A DNA stretch of 64,000 nt from Maricaulis sp965242785. Its GTDB lineage: Bacteria; Pseudomonadota; Alphaproteobacteria; Caulobacterales; Maricaulaceae. This document shows positions 56,656-64,000 of the stretch, in pieces (the first letter of the stretch is position 1; every line of letters begins with the position of its first letter). The stretch spans positions 310,001-374,000 of the forward strand of contig CBDETA010000001.1 in NCBI GenBank assembly GCA_965242785.1, given 5' to 3'. Under the pieces are notes generated by a model. The model was not told where the DNA came from. It did not search any database and worked only from the letters and a program-made list of their open reading frames with translations. A program made the position numbers and the translations under genes.

Positions 56656-57216
56656 TTAGATCGAGTGCGCTACGACGATGAGCGCTGCTAGGGCCGCGGC
56701 GACAGCGCTGGTCGTGAATATGTACGCCGCTTGACGCCACAATTCTCTTCTTCGATCAGCGGAGTCGTCGATGTAGGTGTGAAGTGGGAAAGCGGTCTTA
56801 TCTAGTTTGACGCAATCTGCGGCGGCGTCGTCTGCAAAGCGGCCTGCAACGAGACCAAGAAGGGTAAAAATCAGCGACACCGAGAATAGCTTTACGAGTA
56901 GTGAGAGGATCACAGGGAGACTTTGCGCGCCAGAGATTGCATCGGTGAGTTGTGTCGTTCCTATCGCGGACACAATTACGGTGAGGCCTCCTCCATTCAG
57001 CAATACCAGCGAAGTGGCCAGAATGTTGTAGATGCGATTTCCGCTATCCGCAGCATGCCCGAGCGTTCGCCAAAACGTATCCAGTTCGATCGCGGTGATG
57101 CGCCAAGCCTCCTCATCACCCTGACTGCGATCGTATCCGGCCGGATCTCTACTCTGATCTACCAATTCTCTCTCCCGTCCATAAAGGACGGAGGCTGGCG
57201 TGCGCCAACACGCCAA
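56656..57216 (-). CDS. Opposite-strand membrane protein (cargo gene)
   Basis: Up to 186 residues; start uncertain (TTG 57216 is the longest, a TTG at 57162 has GGGAGAGAGA just before it). A soluble N-terminus is followed by hydrophobic segments IYNILATSLVLLNGGGLTVIVSAIG, LPVILSLLVKLFSVSLIFTLLGLVAG and AAYIFTTSAVAAALAALIVVAHS. The N-x-L-x-x-LNGG motif in the first helix is common in small membrane proteins of unknown function. It has lower GC than neighbours and lies against the late direction at the phage end, the pattern of a lysogenic-conversion gene. Confidence 0.6.
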   Translation of the reverse strand: MACWRTPASVLYGRERELVDQSRDPAGYDRSQGDEEAWRITAIELDTFWRTLGHAADSGNRIYNILATSLVLLNGGGLTVIVSAIGTTQLTDAISGAQSLPVILSLLVKLFSVSLIFTLLGLVAGRFADDAAADCVKLDKTAFPLHTYIDDSADRRRELWRQAAYIFTTSAVAAALAALIVVAHSI

Positions 57217-57314
57217 GCTGCGGAAGCTCGCTCCGCAAGACGACGGCCCTAGAAACCGTCAATCCCTCCGCCGCCGGCCAACCGGCGCGTGTATTTGTCA
57301 GCGAGACTTCTCCT

Positions 57315-58142
57315 ATGTCCAGAGTGCCTAATGTGCCCGATCTTCTGGGTGCACTTCATGTTGATGCCACGGAACCGGCCGCGCCCTATCTGGGCGGCAA
57401 GCGTAACCTGGCCAAGCGCATCGTGCGGATCCTCGACAGCCTGCCGCACGAGACCTATGCCGAGCCCTTCGTGGGCATGGGCGGCATCTTCCTGCGCCGG
57501 CGCATCGCCCGGCCGGCCGAGGTGATTAATGATTGGTCCCAGGATGTGGCGACCTTCTATCGCGTCGTCCAGCGGCACTACGCCGCCTTCCTGGACATGC
57601 TGCGCTTCCAGATCACCAGTCGGCGCGAGTTCGAGCGCCTGCAGGCCACCAATCCCGACACACTCACAGACATGGAACGCGCCGCGCGCTTTCTCTATCT
57701 GCAGACGCTGGCCTTTGGCGGCAAGGTGTCGGGTCGCGCTTTTGGCGTGGCGCCGGGCTATGCCGGCGGCTTTAACGTCTACTCGATCGCCACGCGGCTC
57801 GAAGCCCTGCACGAGCGCCTGGCGGCGGTGATCATCGAGCGCCTGCCCTATGCCGATTTCATCGAGCGCTATGACCGGCCGGCGACGCTGTTCTATCTCG
57901 ACCCGCCCTATCACGGCGGCGAGAATGACTATGGCAAGGGCATGTTCGAGCGTGCCGACTTCCAGCGCCTGGCAGACCAGCTGGCCGGCATCAAGGGCCG
58001 CTTTGTGATGTCCATCAATGACGTGCCTGAGATCCGCGAGATCTTCGCCGCGTTCCGGATGGACGCCGTCGAGCTGAAATATGGCGTCGCCAAGGGGATC
58101 GCCACCGACGCGAAAGAGCTGATTATCCAGGGGCCGACTTAG
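57315..58142 (+). CDS. DNA adenine N6-methyltransferase (Dam/D12 class)
   Basis: 275 residues. Conserved Dam-family parts: AdoMet-binding PYLGGKRNLAKRI and YAEPFVGMGGIFLRR, the central domain with RAARFLYLQTLAFGGKVSGRAFGV, and catalytic DPPYHG. The usual target is GATC, not determined here. No restriction partner is nearby, so it is solitary, possibly protecting phage DNA or altering host regulation. Start ATG 57315. Confidence 0.92.
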   Translation: MSRVPNVPDLLGALHVDATEPAAPYLGGKRNLAKRIVRILDSLPHETYAEPFVGMGGIFLRRRIARPAEVINDWSQDVATFYRVVQRHYAAFLDMLRFQITSRREFERLQATNPDTLTDMERAARFLYLQTLAFGGKVSGRAFGVAPGYAGGFNVYSIATRLEALHERLAAVIIERLPYADFIERYDRPATLFYLDPPYHGGENDYGKGMFERADFQRLADQLAGIKGRFVMSINDVPEIREIFAAFRMDAVELKYGVAKGIATDAKELIIQGPT

Positions 58143-58377
58143 GCGGGATGTCGTGTGTCGGGAAATCGCTGAGGCATTCCGCATCCCAGCGGCACTCCAG
58201 CTCGAGCCCGACCCGGCCGCAATCCGGGCACGTCTTTCCGGCTGCCCGATGCATCGCGCGCCTGACGACGTCGGGCTGCGGGTGCGTCTTCAGTGGATAG
58301 ACGTCCCTCCATCCGCACCGGCAATCCAGCTGGAATGCGTGTATCCGCTTCTGTTCGAGATAGTGCGAGCCGTGCAT
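58123..58377 (-). CDS. Small zinc-ribbon-like protein
   Basis: 84 residues: FQLDCRCGWRDVYPL, then TCPDCGRVGLELECRWDAECL. Two Cys pairs (CxC, CxxC) and more Cys could bind zinc. The N-terminal half is recognisably like small phage Zn-ribbon proteins. Convergent with the methylase and overlapping its end by 20 bases. Confidence 0.65.
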   Translation of the reverse strand: MHGSHYLEQKRIHAFQLDCRCGWRDVYPLKTHPQPDVVRRAMHRAAGKTCPDCGRVGLELECRWDAECLSDFPTHDIPPKSAPG

Positions 58378-58386
58378 GTCGGCTGT

Positions 58387-58506
58387 CTATATCAGCCAGC
58401 TTGCCGCTACCAGAGCCGCCGCGGCAACCGCCCATGCGAGCCAGACCCAGCGGGGCGGCTTGCGAGGATCGGTGTAATCAGGCGCATCGTTCCAGGACAT
58501 GGACAT
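58387..58506 (-). CDS. Tiny membrane protein
   Basis: 39 residues (MSMSWNDAPDYTDPRKPP then WVWLAWAVAAAALVAASWLI): a short polar start and one membrane helix that ends the protein. Ten bases upstream of the zinc-ribbon gene on the same strand. No strong ribosome binding site. A coherent membrane-helix pattern in a frame otherwise poor in such structure is the only support. Confidence 0.42.
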   Translation of the reverse strand: MSMSWNDAPDYTDPRKPPRWVWLAWAVAAAALVAASWLI

Positions 58507-58644
58507 GGTATGGCGCGAATGGTCAGCCGGAGTATGTGACGGGGATCACAAGGTTAGTCATTTTCCCTGCAACGTATTGAAATCGTTCGGGTGCCGGTTC
58601 GTCAGATGCATGCGCTAAGTGACTGATGTTTCGGGGTTGTGCCC

Positions 58645-58798
58645 GATCCTCCGGGCCCACCACTTTCCTGATCTGACGGCAGTCCGCTTCGCGGACGCCT
58701 CCGATGGGGCGGCCTGACCGGCCGGCGCGCGGTCGCGCTTGCGAACCCTGCGGGTTCGGGGCCCTCCGGGTCTGATACTTTCCTGATCTCACGGCAGT
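58645..58798 (+). repeat. Imperfect 39-bp direct repeat including attR
   Basis: The segment 58645-58683, CCTCCGGG...ACTTTCCTGATCTGACGGCAGT, returns at 58760-58798 as CCTCCGGG...ACTTTCCTGATCTCACGGCAGT, with changes mainly where the tRNA-derived CCCACCA stands. Between them are hairpins GTCCGC-TTC-GCGGAC (58682-58696) and CGAACCC..GGGTTCG (58742-58758). Confidence 0.75.
58648..58662 (+). other. attR core
   Basis: CCTCCGGGCCCACCA, identical to the attL core at the tRNA 3' end. The DNA to the right is chromosomal. Confidence 0.88.
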
Positions 58799-58851
58799 TC
58801 GCGGTGCCCGGTGTGGCGCAGGGTTCCAAGCGGCGTCCCGGCGTGGCGAAA

Positions 58852-59301
58852 CTAGGCGCGACGTGCCCAGTTCAACCAACTGTGTGGCGCGTCCCCGGAA
58901 CGGGGCATGGGCGTGGCTGAAGCCGTTGCATCTTCCAAACCCGTCAGCCAGTCGCGGGCCTCGGCCTTGCTGCTGAAAATTTTGGCCTGGCCGCCGGCAC
59001 GGCGAATGTAGTCGACCGTCTGTTGCATGATGCGCAGCTGGCTGGTCAGGCATACCAGCGCGGTCGGAAAGGGTGCGAGAGCGGCACCGGTCGCGGCGGT
59101 GCGCTGTTTCTCTTCACTCTTGTCAAGAATGTAGGAGGCCAGCCGGACATCACACAACACCTGGCGGGTCTTGAACTGGCTGGAAAGGGTCTTGAACGCG
59201 GCGATGATCGGCGGGGCGTCTTCATGGAAGATTTCGCCCGAGGCATAAATCTCGATCGTGTCACCGACCGGGCGGAGTTCGAACCCGTCTTCGGTATACA
59301 T
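58852..59301 (-). CDS. STAS-like (SpoIIAA-fold) protein
   Basis: 149 residues from ATG 59301 (GTG 59307 is possible). FELRPVGDTIEIYASGEIFHEDAPPIIAAFKTLSSQFKTRQVLCDVRLASYILDKSEEKQRTAATGAALAPFPTALVCLTSQLRIMQQTVDYIRRAGGQAKIFSSKAEARDWL follows the strand-helix order of STAS/SpoIIAA-like domains (about residues 5-125), with the final KIFSSKAEARDWL segment typical of these. A cytoplasmic regulatory role is likely; partner unknown. First chromosomal gene after attR. Confidence 0.65.
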   Translation of the reverse strand: MYTEDGFELRPVGDTIEIYASGEIFHEDAPPIIAAFKTLSSQFKTRQVLCDVRLASYILDKSEEKQRTAATGAALAPFPTALVCLTSQLRIMQQTVDYIRRAGGQAKIFSSKAEARDWLTGLEDATASATPMPRSGDAPHSWLNWARRA

Positions 59302-59590
59302 GCTCACCCCATCAAACCGGCATCTTCGCTGCGACGCCTTCGACGTGGGCGCGCATTTGCAGCGAAGAGGGTGCGGAGGTAGCGTTTCACGCCTGTTAAT
59401 AGCCTGCTCATAGAATATGCATACTCAAAGTCGTGCCGTGCCCGGCAACCGCGCCAGGCAGGTGAGAAACGAAGCCGGACAGGGGAATCGCACAAACCCG
59501 CCGGCCAATTGCTGTTGCAACTGAGAGATTGTATCGCAATTTTTTAACGCTCACGGGTTATGGGTCCGACGAGCGAAAGGGACCGAATTG
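59302..59590. other. Divergent intergenic region
   Basis: 289 bases between divergent genes. It has a perfect 10-bp inverted repeat TCTTCGCTGC (59323-59332)/GCAGCGAAGA (59359-59368), in the leader of the STAS-like gene, and an AT-rich stretch at 59535-59550 before the kinase gene. No gene or firm promoter found. Confidence 0.5.
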
Positions 59591-61429
59591 ATGCTTTGGC
59601 AATGGGCTGACAGGCTGACAGGCGCAGATCCGCGGATCGATCTTGATCACGCGGTACGCTGTCGAATTGCGCTGGCCTTCACTGCGGTCTTCAGCCTGAT
59701 GGGTGTGGTCAACGCAGCGGTTCTGGCCCTGGTCGTCGAGGGCCGACCCGGCATGGCCGAGCTGGGCCTGGTATCGGCCGCCGTGGCCGCCGTGCTGGGC
59801 GGTGTCGGCCTGAAGCTGAAGCGGCCCAATTTCACCATCGCCCTGATGATCGGCCTGGCCACGCTGGTATTGTTCATGGCGGCGGTGGCCAATCGCGGCT
59901 CCTTCCCCCCGGCCTCGCTGTATCTGCCGGGGATCGTGCTGGGGGCCTATATCGCCTGGGGACCGCGCGCCATCCTGGTGGCGGCTCTGCCGGTCACCGC
60001 CTATTTCGGCTATGTGCTCTGGGCGGCGGGCCAGGCGAGTGGCAGTGAACTGGCCTTCAGCCCGCAGGAAGTCCTTCATATCCTGGTCGCAGCCTCGGCC
60101 TTTTCCTGCGTCTGGATCATTCTTTTCGGCAGCAGTTTCCGCTCGGCCGCCGAGGACGCCCAGGAAGGCATTCTGGAGACCAATCGCCAGCTGGAACGGG
60201 CGCTCGCGGCGGCCCATGCTGCCAGCCAGGCCAAGTCCGAATTCATCGCCAACATGAGCCATGAGGTGCGCACCCCGCTCAATGGTGTGCTGGGCATGAC
60301 CAGCGTGATGCTGCAGGACAAGGGGCTGACGGCGGACCACAAGCACTCGCTGCGGCTGATCGATGCCTCCGGCAAGTCGCTTCTGGGCCTGCTCAATGAC
60401 GTGCTTGACCTGTCCAAGATCGAGGCCGATGCGCTGGACCTGGAATTGCGCGATTTCGATCTGGTCGAGCTGGCCTGTTCGGTTGCCGATCACTGGCGGG
60501 CCCAAGCGCGCTCGAAAGGCATCGAGCTGACTGTTTCGCATGAGAGCGTTGGTGCACACCTTGCGGTGATCGGTGATCCCGTCCGCCTGCGCCAGGTGCT
60601 CAATAACCTGGTCTGCAATGCGGTGAAATTCACCCATCGCGGCTCGGTCCAGATCACGCTCAGCCGCCGGGGAGAGGCGCGCGATGGCGTGCAGCCGGTC
60701 CGCATCTCGGTGAAGGATACCGGCATCGGCATTCCGCGCGACAAGCAGGACAGCATTTTCGAAGCCTTCAGCCAGGTGGATACTTCAACCACCCGCAAGT
60801 ATGGCGGCACCGGTCTGGGCCTGGCGATCTGCCGCCGTCTCGTCGGCATGATGGATGGGCAGATTACCCTGTCCAGCGAACCTGGCCGCGGATCGAATTT
60901 TGTCTGCGATCTCAGCTTTGAGCTTGGTCAGACCCCCGAGGTCGAGTCCGAGGTTCCGGAACTGGATGTGCTGACGGTGCAGGGGCCTGTGCGGATCCTG
61001 GTGGTCGATGACGTGATGACCAACCAGATGGTGTTGCGCGCCATGGTGCAGCAGATGTTGAGCACTACTGATCTGGTGATCGATTGCGCCTCCGGCGGCC
61101 GGGAGGCCGTCAACAAGGCCGCATCGGTCAGCTATGACTTGGTGCTGATGGATATCCAGATGCCGGAGATGGACGGTGTCAGCGCGATGCACTGCATCCA
61201 CCAGACCCGCAAGTCCGCCGATGCGCGCATTGTGGCCGTGACGGCGCTGGCGTCCGATGATCACCGGCGCCAGTTCGAGGCAGAAGGGTTTGCCGCCTTC
61301 CTGCCAAAGCCCGTGGACATGGGCGCCCTGCGCGGCGTGCTCGGATCGATGCTGGACCCGAACGCCAGACCGGACGCGCCCTCGGCGAGCCAGGCCGCGG
61401 CTCCGGTGCGCCAGGGCAGCGAAGCCTAG
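59591..61429 (+). CDS. Hybrid sensor histidine kinase with membrane N-terminus
   Basis: 612 residues from ATG 59591 (AAAGGGA upstream). About six membrane segments (residues 25-180) without a clear periplasmic domain, then HisKA with the phospho-His in FIANMSHEVRTPLNG, HATPase_c (DTGIGIP, GGTGLGLAICRR) and a C-terminal receiver with Asp in LVLMDIQMPEMDG and Lys in LPKPVD. It is of the same general type as the kinase at 10045-12489 but with a different sensor. Likely phosphorelay through an unseen partner. Confidence 0.93.
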   Translation: MLWQWADRLTGADPRIDLDHAVRCRIALAFTAVFSLMGVVNAAVLALVVEGRPGMAELGLVSAAVAAVLGGVGLKLKRPNFTIALMIGLATLVLFMAAVANRGSFPPASLYLPGIVLGAYIAWGPRAILVAALPVTAYFGYVLWAAGQASGSELAFSPQEVLHILVAASAFSCVWIILFGSSFRSAAEDAQEGILETNRQLERALAAAHAASQAKSEFIANMSHEVRTPLNGVLGMTSVMLQDKGLTADHKHSLRLIDASGKSLLGLLNDVLDLSKIEADALDLELRDFDLVELACSVADHWRAQARSKGIELTVSHESVGAHLAVIGDPVRLRQVLNNLVCNAVKFTHRGSVQITLSRRGEARDGVQPVRISVKDTGIGIPRDKQDSIFEAFSQVDTSTTRKYGGTGLGLAICRRLVGMMDGQITLSSEPGRGSNFVCDLSFELGQTPEVESEVPELDVLTVQGPVRILVVDDVMTNQMVLRAMVQQMLSTTDLVIDCASGGREAVNKAASVSYDLVLMDIQMPEMDGVSAMHCIHQTRKSADARIVAVTALASDDHRRQFEAEGFAAFLPKPVDMGALRGVLGSMLDPNARPDAPSASQAAAPVRQGSEA

Positions 61430-62976
61430 ATTTCCGCCACGATCAGCTGAGGGCCGCCCGCCTTGAGGGCGGCCTTGAGCGCGTCGTCGAATTCGCCGGC
61501 CGTAGCCGCACGGCGTGCCGGAACGCCGAAGCCTTCGGCCAGTTTCACCCAGTCCATCTTCGGATTCTCCAGCGACAGCATCTGCTGGGCCGCCGGGCCG
61601 GGATCACCGGCGCCGACCCGGGCCAGTTCGACATTCAGCACCAGATAGGAGTGGTTGGCGAAGACGACGTTGATGACGTTCTGTTTCTCGCGCGCCTGGG
61701 TCCACAGTGCCTGCAGTGTGTAGGCCGCCGCACCATCGCCGCACAGGGCGAAGACCTGGCGATCCGGGCAGGCCAGCGCGGCACCGACGGCTTGGGGCAT
61801 GCCGGAGCCGATCGACCCGCCGGTCAGGCACAGCCAGTCATGGCGCGGGCCATGCTCGATCCAGGGAAAGACCCCCATGCCCGACGTGGTGGCATCGTCA
61901 CAGATGACCGAGTCCTCGGGCATGTGACGCAGGAGCGAGATGCCGACATAGCCGGGATTGAGCTTCTCGCCCGGAAAGAGTTTCGGGGCCTGGCTGAGAC
62001 CGGGCTGGGGTGACAGGGCCGTGGCGCCGAGACGGTCGGCCAGGGCGGCGAGGGCCGTGCCGATGTCGTCAGCCGGACCGCCCAGCGTCACCGTGCGCGC
62101 GCCCTGCGGCGTCAATTCGCCGGGCTGGCCGGGATAGGCGAAGAAGGCGACCGGCGGCTTGGATCCGGCGATGACCAGAAGGTCGGTTCCGGCCAGCTCC
62201 TCCAGCGCCTGTTCACCGAAATAGGCCAGGCGTTTGGGCGAGACCCGGCCATGACCGCGGGCGATGCGCGGGACGAATGTATCCATGAACAATTTGGCGC
62301 CGGTTGCCTCGGCAATCCGGCCGGCGGCCTCAAGGCCGGTGTCGAGGCAAGCGTCATTGCCCAGCAGGATGACCGGGTTCTCGGCAGTTCTCAGCGCGGC
62401 GGCGACCGCCTCGATGGTGTCGGCGGGCACGATGTGGAGACCAGGCATGTCCGCTGCCGGCAGCACGTCCGGTTCCTGGTCCGACCAGGCGCAGTCGGCG
62501 GGCAGGGTCAGCGAGGCGACACCGCGTTCCGGTCCATAGGCCTGGCGCACAGCCTCTACCGCCATGGCCGAAACCTCTGACGGGTCACTGACCCGGCCGA
62601 CCCAGCGCGACATGGGCGCGCACACGGTATCGACATCGCTGGTCAGCGGGGCGTCCAGCGCGAGATGGTGGCGGGCATGGTCGCCGACGATGTTGACCAC
62701 CGGCACATATCCCCGCCGGGCATTGTGCAGATTGGCCAGGCCATTGCCGGCGCCCGGACCGAGATGCAGCAGGGTGCAGGCGGGCTTTCCGGCCATGCGG
62801 GCATAGCCGTCGGCCGCGCCGGTCGCGACGCCCTCGAACAGGCACAGGACGGATTTCATGCCGTCGATGCGGTCCAGCGCCGCCACCATGTGCATTTCCG
62901 ATGTGCCCGGATTGGTGAAACACACCTCGACGCCCTGATTGATCAGCGTCCTGACCAGGCTCTCTGCAGCAAACAT
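61426..62976 (-). CDS. ThDP-dependent enzyme (acetolactate synthase/benzoylformate decarboxylase type)
   Basis: 516 residues from ATG 62976, with GGGGAGAGG before it. PYR domain with catalytic Glu in VLCLFEGVATGAADGYARM, a central DHS-like domain (ENPVILLGNDA) and a PP domain with the ThDP motif CGDGAAAYTLQALWTQAREKQNVINVVFAN. Often annotated as acetolactate synthase large-subunit-like. The neighbour is an alpha-hydroxy-acid dehydrogenase, so decarboxylation of the resulting 2-oxo acid is more plausible than branched-chain synthesis (inference). Convergent with the kinase, sharing 4 bases. Confidence 0.88.
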   Translation of the reverse strand: MFAAESLVRTLINQGVEVCFTNPGTSEMHMVAALDRIDGMKSVLCLFEGVATGAADGYARMAGKPACTLLHLGPGAGNGLANLHNARRGYVPVVNIVGDHARHHLALDAPLTSDVDTVCAPMSRWVGRVSDPSEVSAMAVEAVRQAYGPERGVASLTLPADCAWSDQEPDVLPAADMPGLHIVPADTIEAVAAALRTAENPVILLGNDACLDTGLEAAGRIAEATGAKLFMDTFVPRIARGHGRVSPKRLAYFGEQALEELAGTDLLVIAGSKPPVAFFAYPGQPGELTPQGARTVTLGGPADDIGTALAALADRLGATALSPQPGLSQAPKLFPGEKLNPGYVGISLLRHMPEDSVICDDATTSGMGVFPWIEHGPRHDWLCLTGGSIGSGMPQAVGAALACPDRQVFALCGDGAAAYTLQALWTQAREKQNVINVVFANHSYLVLNVELARVGAGDPGPAAQQMLSLENPKMDWVKLAEGFGVPARRAATAGEFDDALKAALKAGGPQLIVAEI

Positions 62977-63017
62977 CGACCTCTCCCCGTTTTTCGCTTT
63001 GTGTCTTGTTCTTCGTT

Positions 63018-63998
63018 CTAGCGCGGCATGCGAATGAAGTCCGGTGTCAGTTCGGACAGTTTCGTCACACCGGTCAGGGCCATGTCGCGCTCCAGAGCCG
63101 TCATCAGGATGTCCAGCGCGCGGCTGACCCCGGCCTCGCCGCCCGCGCCCAGACCGAAGAGATAGGGCCGCCCGACCGCGACGGCATCGGCACCCAGGGC
63201 GAGTGCCTTGATGATGTCGGTGCCGCGCCGGATGCCGCCATCCAGGATGATCTCGGCCTGGCCTTTCACCGCGGCGGCGATGTCCGGAAGCGTGTCGATC
63301 GTCGCCGGTGACGTGTCGAGCTGGCGTCCGCCATGATTGGAAATCCACACCGCATCGGCGCCCGCATCCACGCAGCGGCGGGCGTCATCGGCGCGGCAGA
63401 TGCCCTTGATGGCGAAGGGCCCGCCCCAGGCCTCCTTCATCCATTGTGCGTCCTTCCAGGTGACGGTGCGGTCAAACTGGGAGTTGAGGAATTCGATGAT
63501 CCCCATGCCGCCGGTATCCATGTCGGCCCAGTTGGCGGCGAGAATCTCCGGCGTGGTCGCCATGTCATAAAGATAGCCCGGGCGGCCGAGCACCTGGGTC
63601 ACGGTCTTCGCGTTGATCTTCGGCGGGATGGTGAAGGCGTTGAGGTGGTCGCGCTCGCGATTGCCGGCGACCGGCACGTCCACGGTGAGGATGAGACCGG
63701 TGAAACCGGCCGCCCGGGCACGCTCCATCGCCTTTTCGACAATGGCCCGGTCCTTCCAGACATAGACCTGGAACCATTTGGGACCATCGGTCTCCTGCGC
63801 GATGTCCTCGATCGTGGTCGAGGCGAGGGTGGAGAGGCAGTAGACCAGCCCGGCCTTGCGGGCAGCCCGGGCGACGGCAGCCTCGCCGGCGCGCGGATTG
63901 AACAGGCGCTGGGCCGCGGTCGGCGTGACGATGATGGGGGCAGCCGACTTTGCACCCATCACTGTGGTGGTCATGTCGATGGCGGAGATGTCGACCAG
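63018..63998 (-). CDS. FMN-dependent alpha-hydroxy-acid dehydrogenase (N-terminus outside window)
   Basis: The frame is open to the window edge, so about 50-60 N-terminal residues are missing. Visible: DISAIDMTTTVMGAKSAAPIIVTPTA, FQVYVWKDRAIVEKAMERARAAGFTGLILTVDVP, the catalytic HGGRQLD segment after AVWISN, and the FMN-binding GGIRRGTDIIKALALGADAVAVGRPYLFGL. Members oxidise L-lactate, glycolate or mandelate. Sequence does not decide which. It probably forms an operon with the ThDP enzyme, 41 bases downstream. Confidence 0.92.
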   Translation of the reverse strand: MVDISAIDMTTTVMGAKSAAPIIVTPTAAQRLFNPRAGEAAVARAARKAGLVYCLSTLASTTIEDIAQETDGPKWFQVYVWKDRAIVEKAMERARAAGFTGLILTVDVPVAGNRERDHLNAFTIPPKINAKTVTQVLGRPGYLYDMATTPEILAANWADMDTGGMGIIEFLNSQFDRTVTWKDAQWMKEAWGGPFAIKGICRADDARRCVDAGADAVWISNHGGRQLDTSPATIDTLPDIAAAVKGQAEIILDGGIRRGTDIIKALALGADAVAVGRPYLFGLGAGGEAGVSRALDILMTALERDMALTGVTKLSELTPDFIRMPR

Positions 63999-64000
63999 AG

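Larger units (their letters stand above)
16008..58662. mobile_element. Temperate siphophage prophage integrated at a tRNA gene
   Basis: Bounded by a 15-bp direct repeat identical to the tRNA 3' end. Inside, in order: int and xis, leftward operon, repressor/Cro switch, early and replication genes, NusG-like protein, then a complete lambda-type head, tail and lysis cassette and a few cargo genes. A tape measure gene with G/T chaperones and no sheath gene indicate a long non-contractile tail. All essential modules are present without frameshifts that I can see, so it may be inducible; the S24 repressor suggests SOS control. Confidence 0.95.

Overview
The window is high-GC DNA from an alphaproteobacterium, most likely a Maricaulis/Hyphomonas-type relative of Caulobacter. 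The evidence is the carA - yqeY - dnaG - rpoD neighbourhood, a DnaG with a degenerate zinc finger, an RpoD with long acidic insertions, and a GcrA-type regulator carried by the resident phage. The genus is an inference.

Left chromosomal part (1-16022): end of a DinB-family gene, carA, a GatB/YqeY protein, a proline-rich beta-propeller lipoprotein, dnaG, rpoD, a ParE-type toxin-antitoxin pair, yjbQ, a CHASE/PAS hybrid histidine kinase, an M23 endopeptidase coupled to a secreted protein, panD, a small membrane protein, a SIMPL-domain protein and a CAU-anticodon tRNA gene.

Prophage (16008-58662, 42.7 kb): a complete-looking temperate siphophage inserted at the 3' end of the tRNA gene. A 15-bp core (attL 16008-16022, attR 58648-58662) bounds it. 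Its control region resembles lambda. A leftward operon runs from a DUF6745 repeat protein to xis and int. A CI-type S24 repressor faces a Cro-like gene. Two pairs of 15-bp operators, 1.6 kb apart, each overlap a TTGAC(A/G)-18-bp promoter (PL and PR). Two convergent genes sit between them in the lambda rex position. The rightward early region holds small overlapping genes, DUF2303, an ASCH protein, a PAPS-reductase-like protein, HNH nucleases, a GcrA-like regulator, a DnaA-domain-IV-like protein, a possible small RNA, a replication initiator carrying iterons inside its own gene, and a NusG paralogue likely to act in antitermination.

The late region encodes lambda-type terminase, gpW, portal, a fused protease-capsid with an internal start, connector and tail proteins, a G/T tail chaperone pair with a -1 frameshift site (A AAA AAC), tape measure, tail tip, central tail protein and fibre, then a lysis block (membrane proteins, a DUF5675 protein, overlapping spanins). 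The right end carries cargo: an opposite-strand membrane protein, a solitary Dam-like adenine methylase, a zinc-ribbon protein and a tiny membrane protein.

Right chromosomal part (58663-64000): a short duplicated segment beside attR, a STAS-like protein, a second hybrid histidine kinase, and a ThDP-dependent enzyme following an FMN-dependent alpha-hydroxy-acid dehydrogenase that runs off the window.
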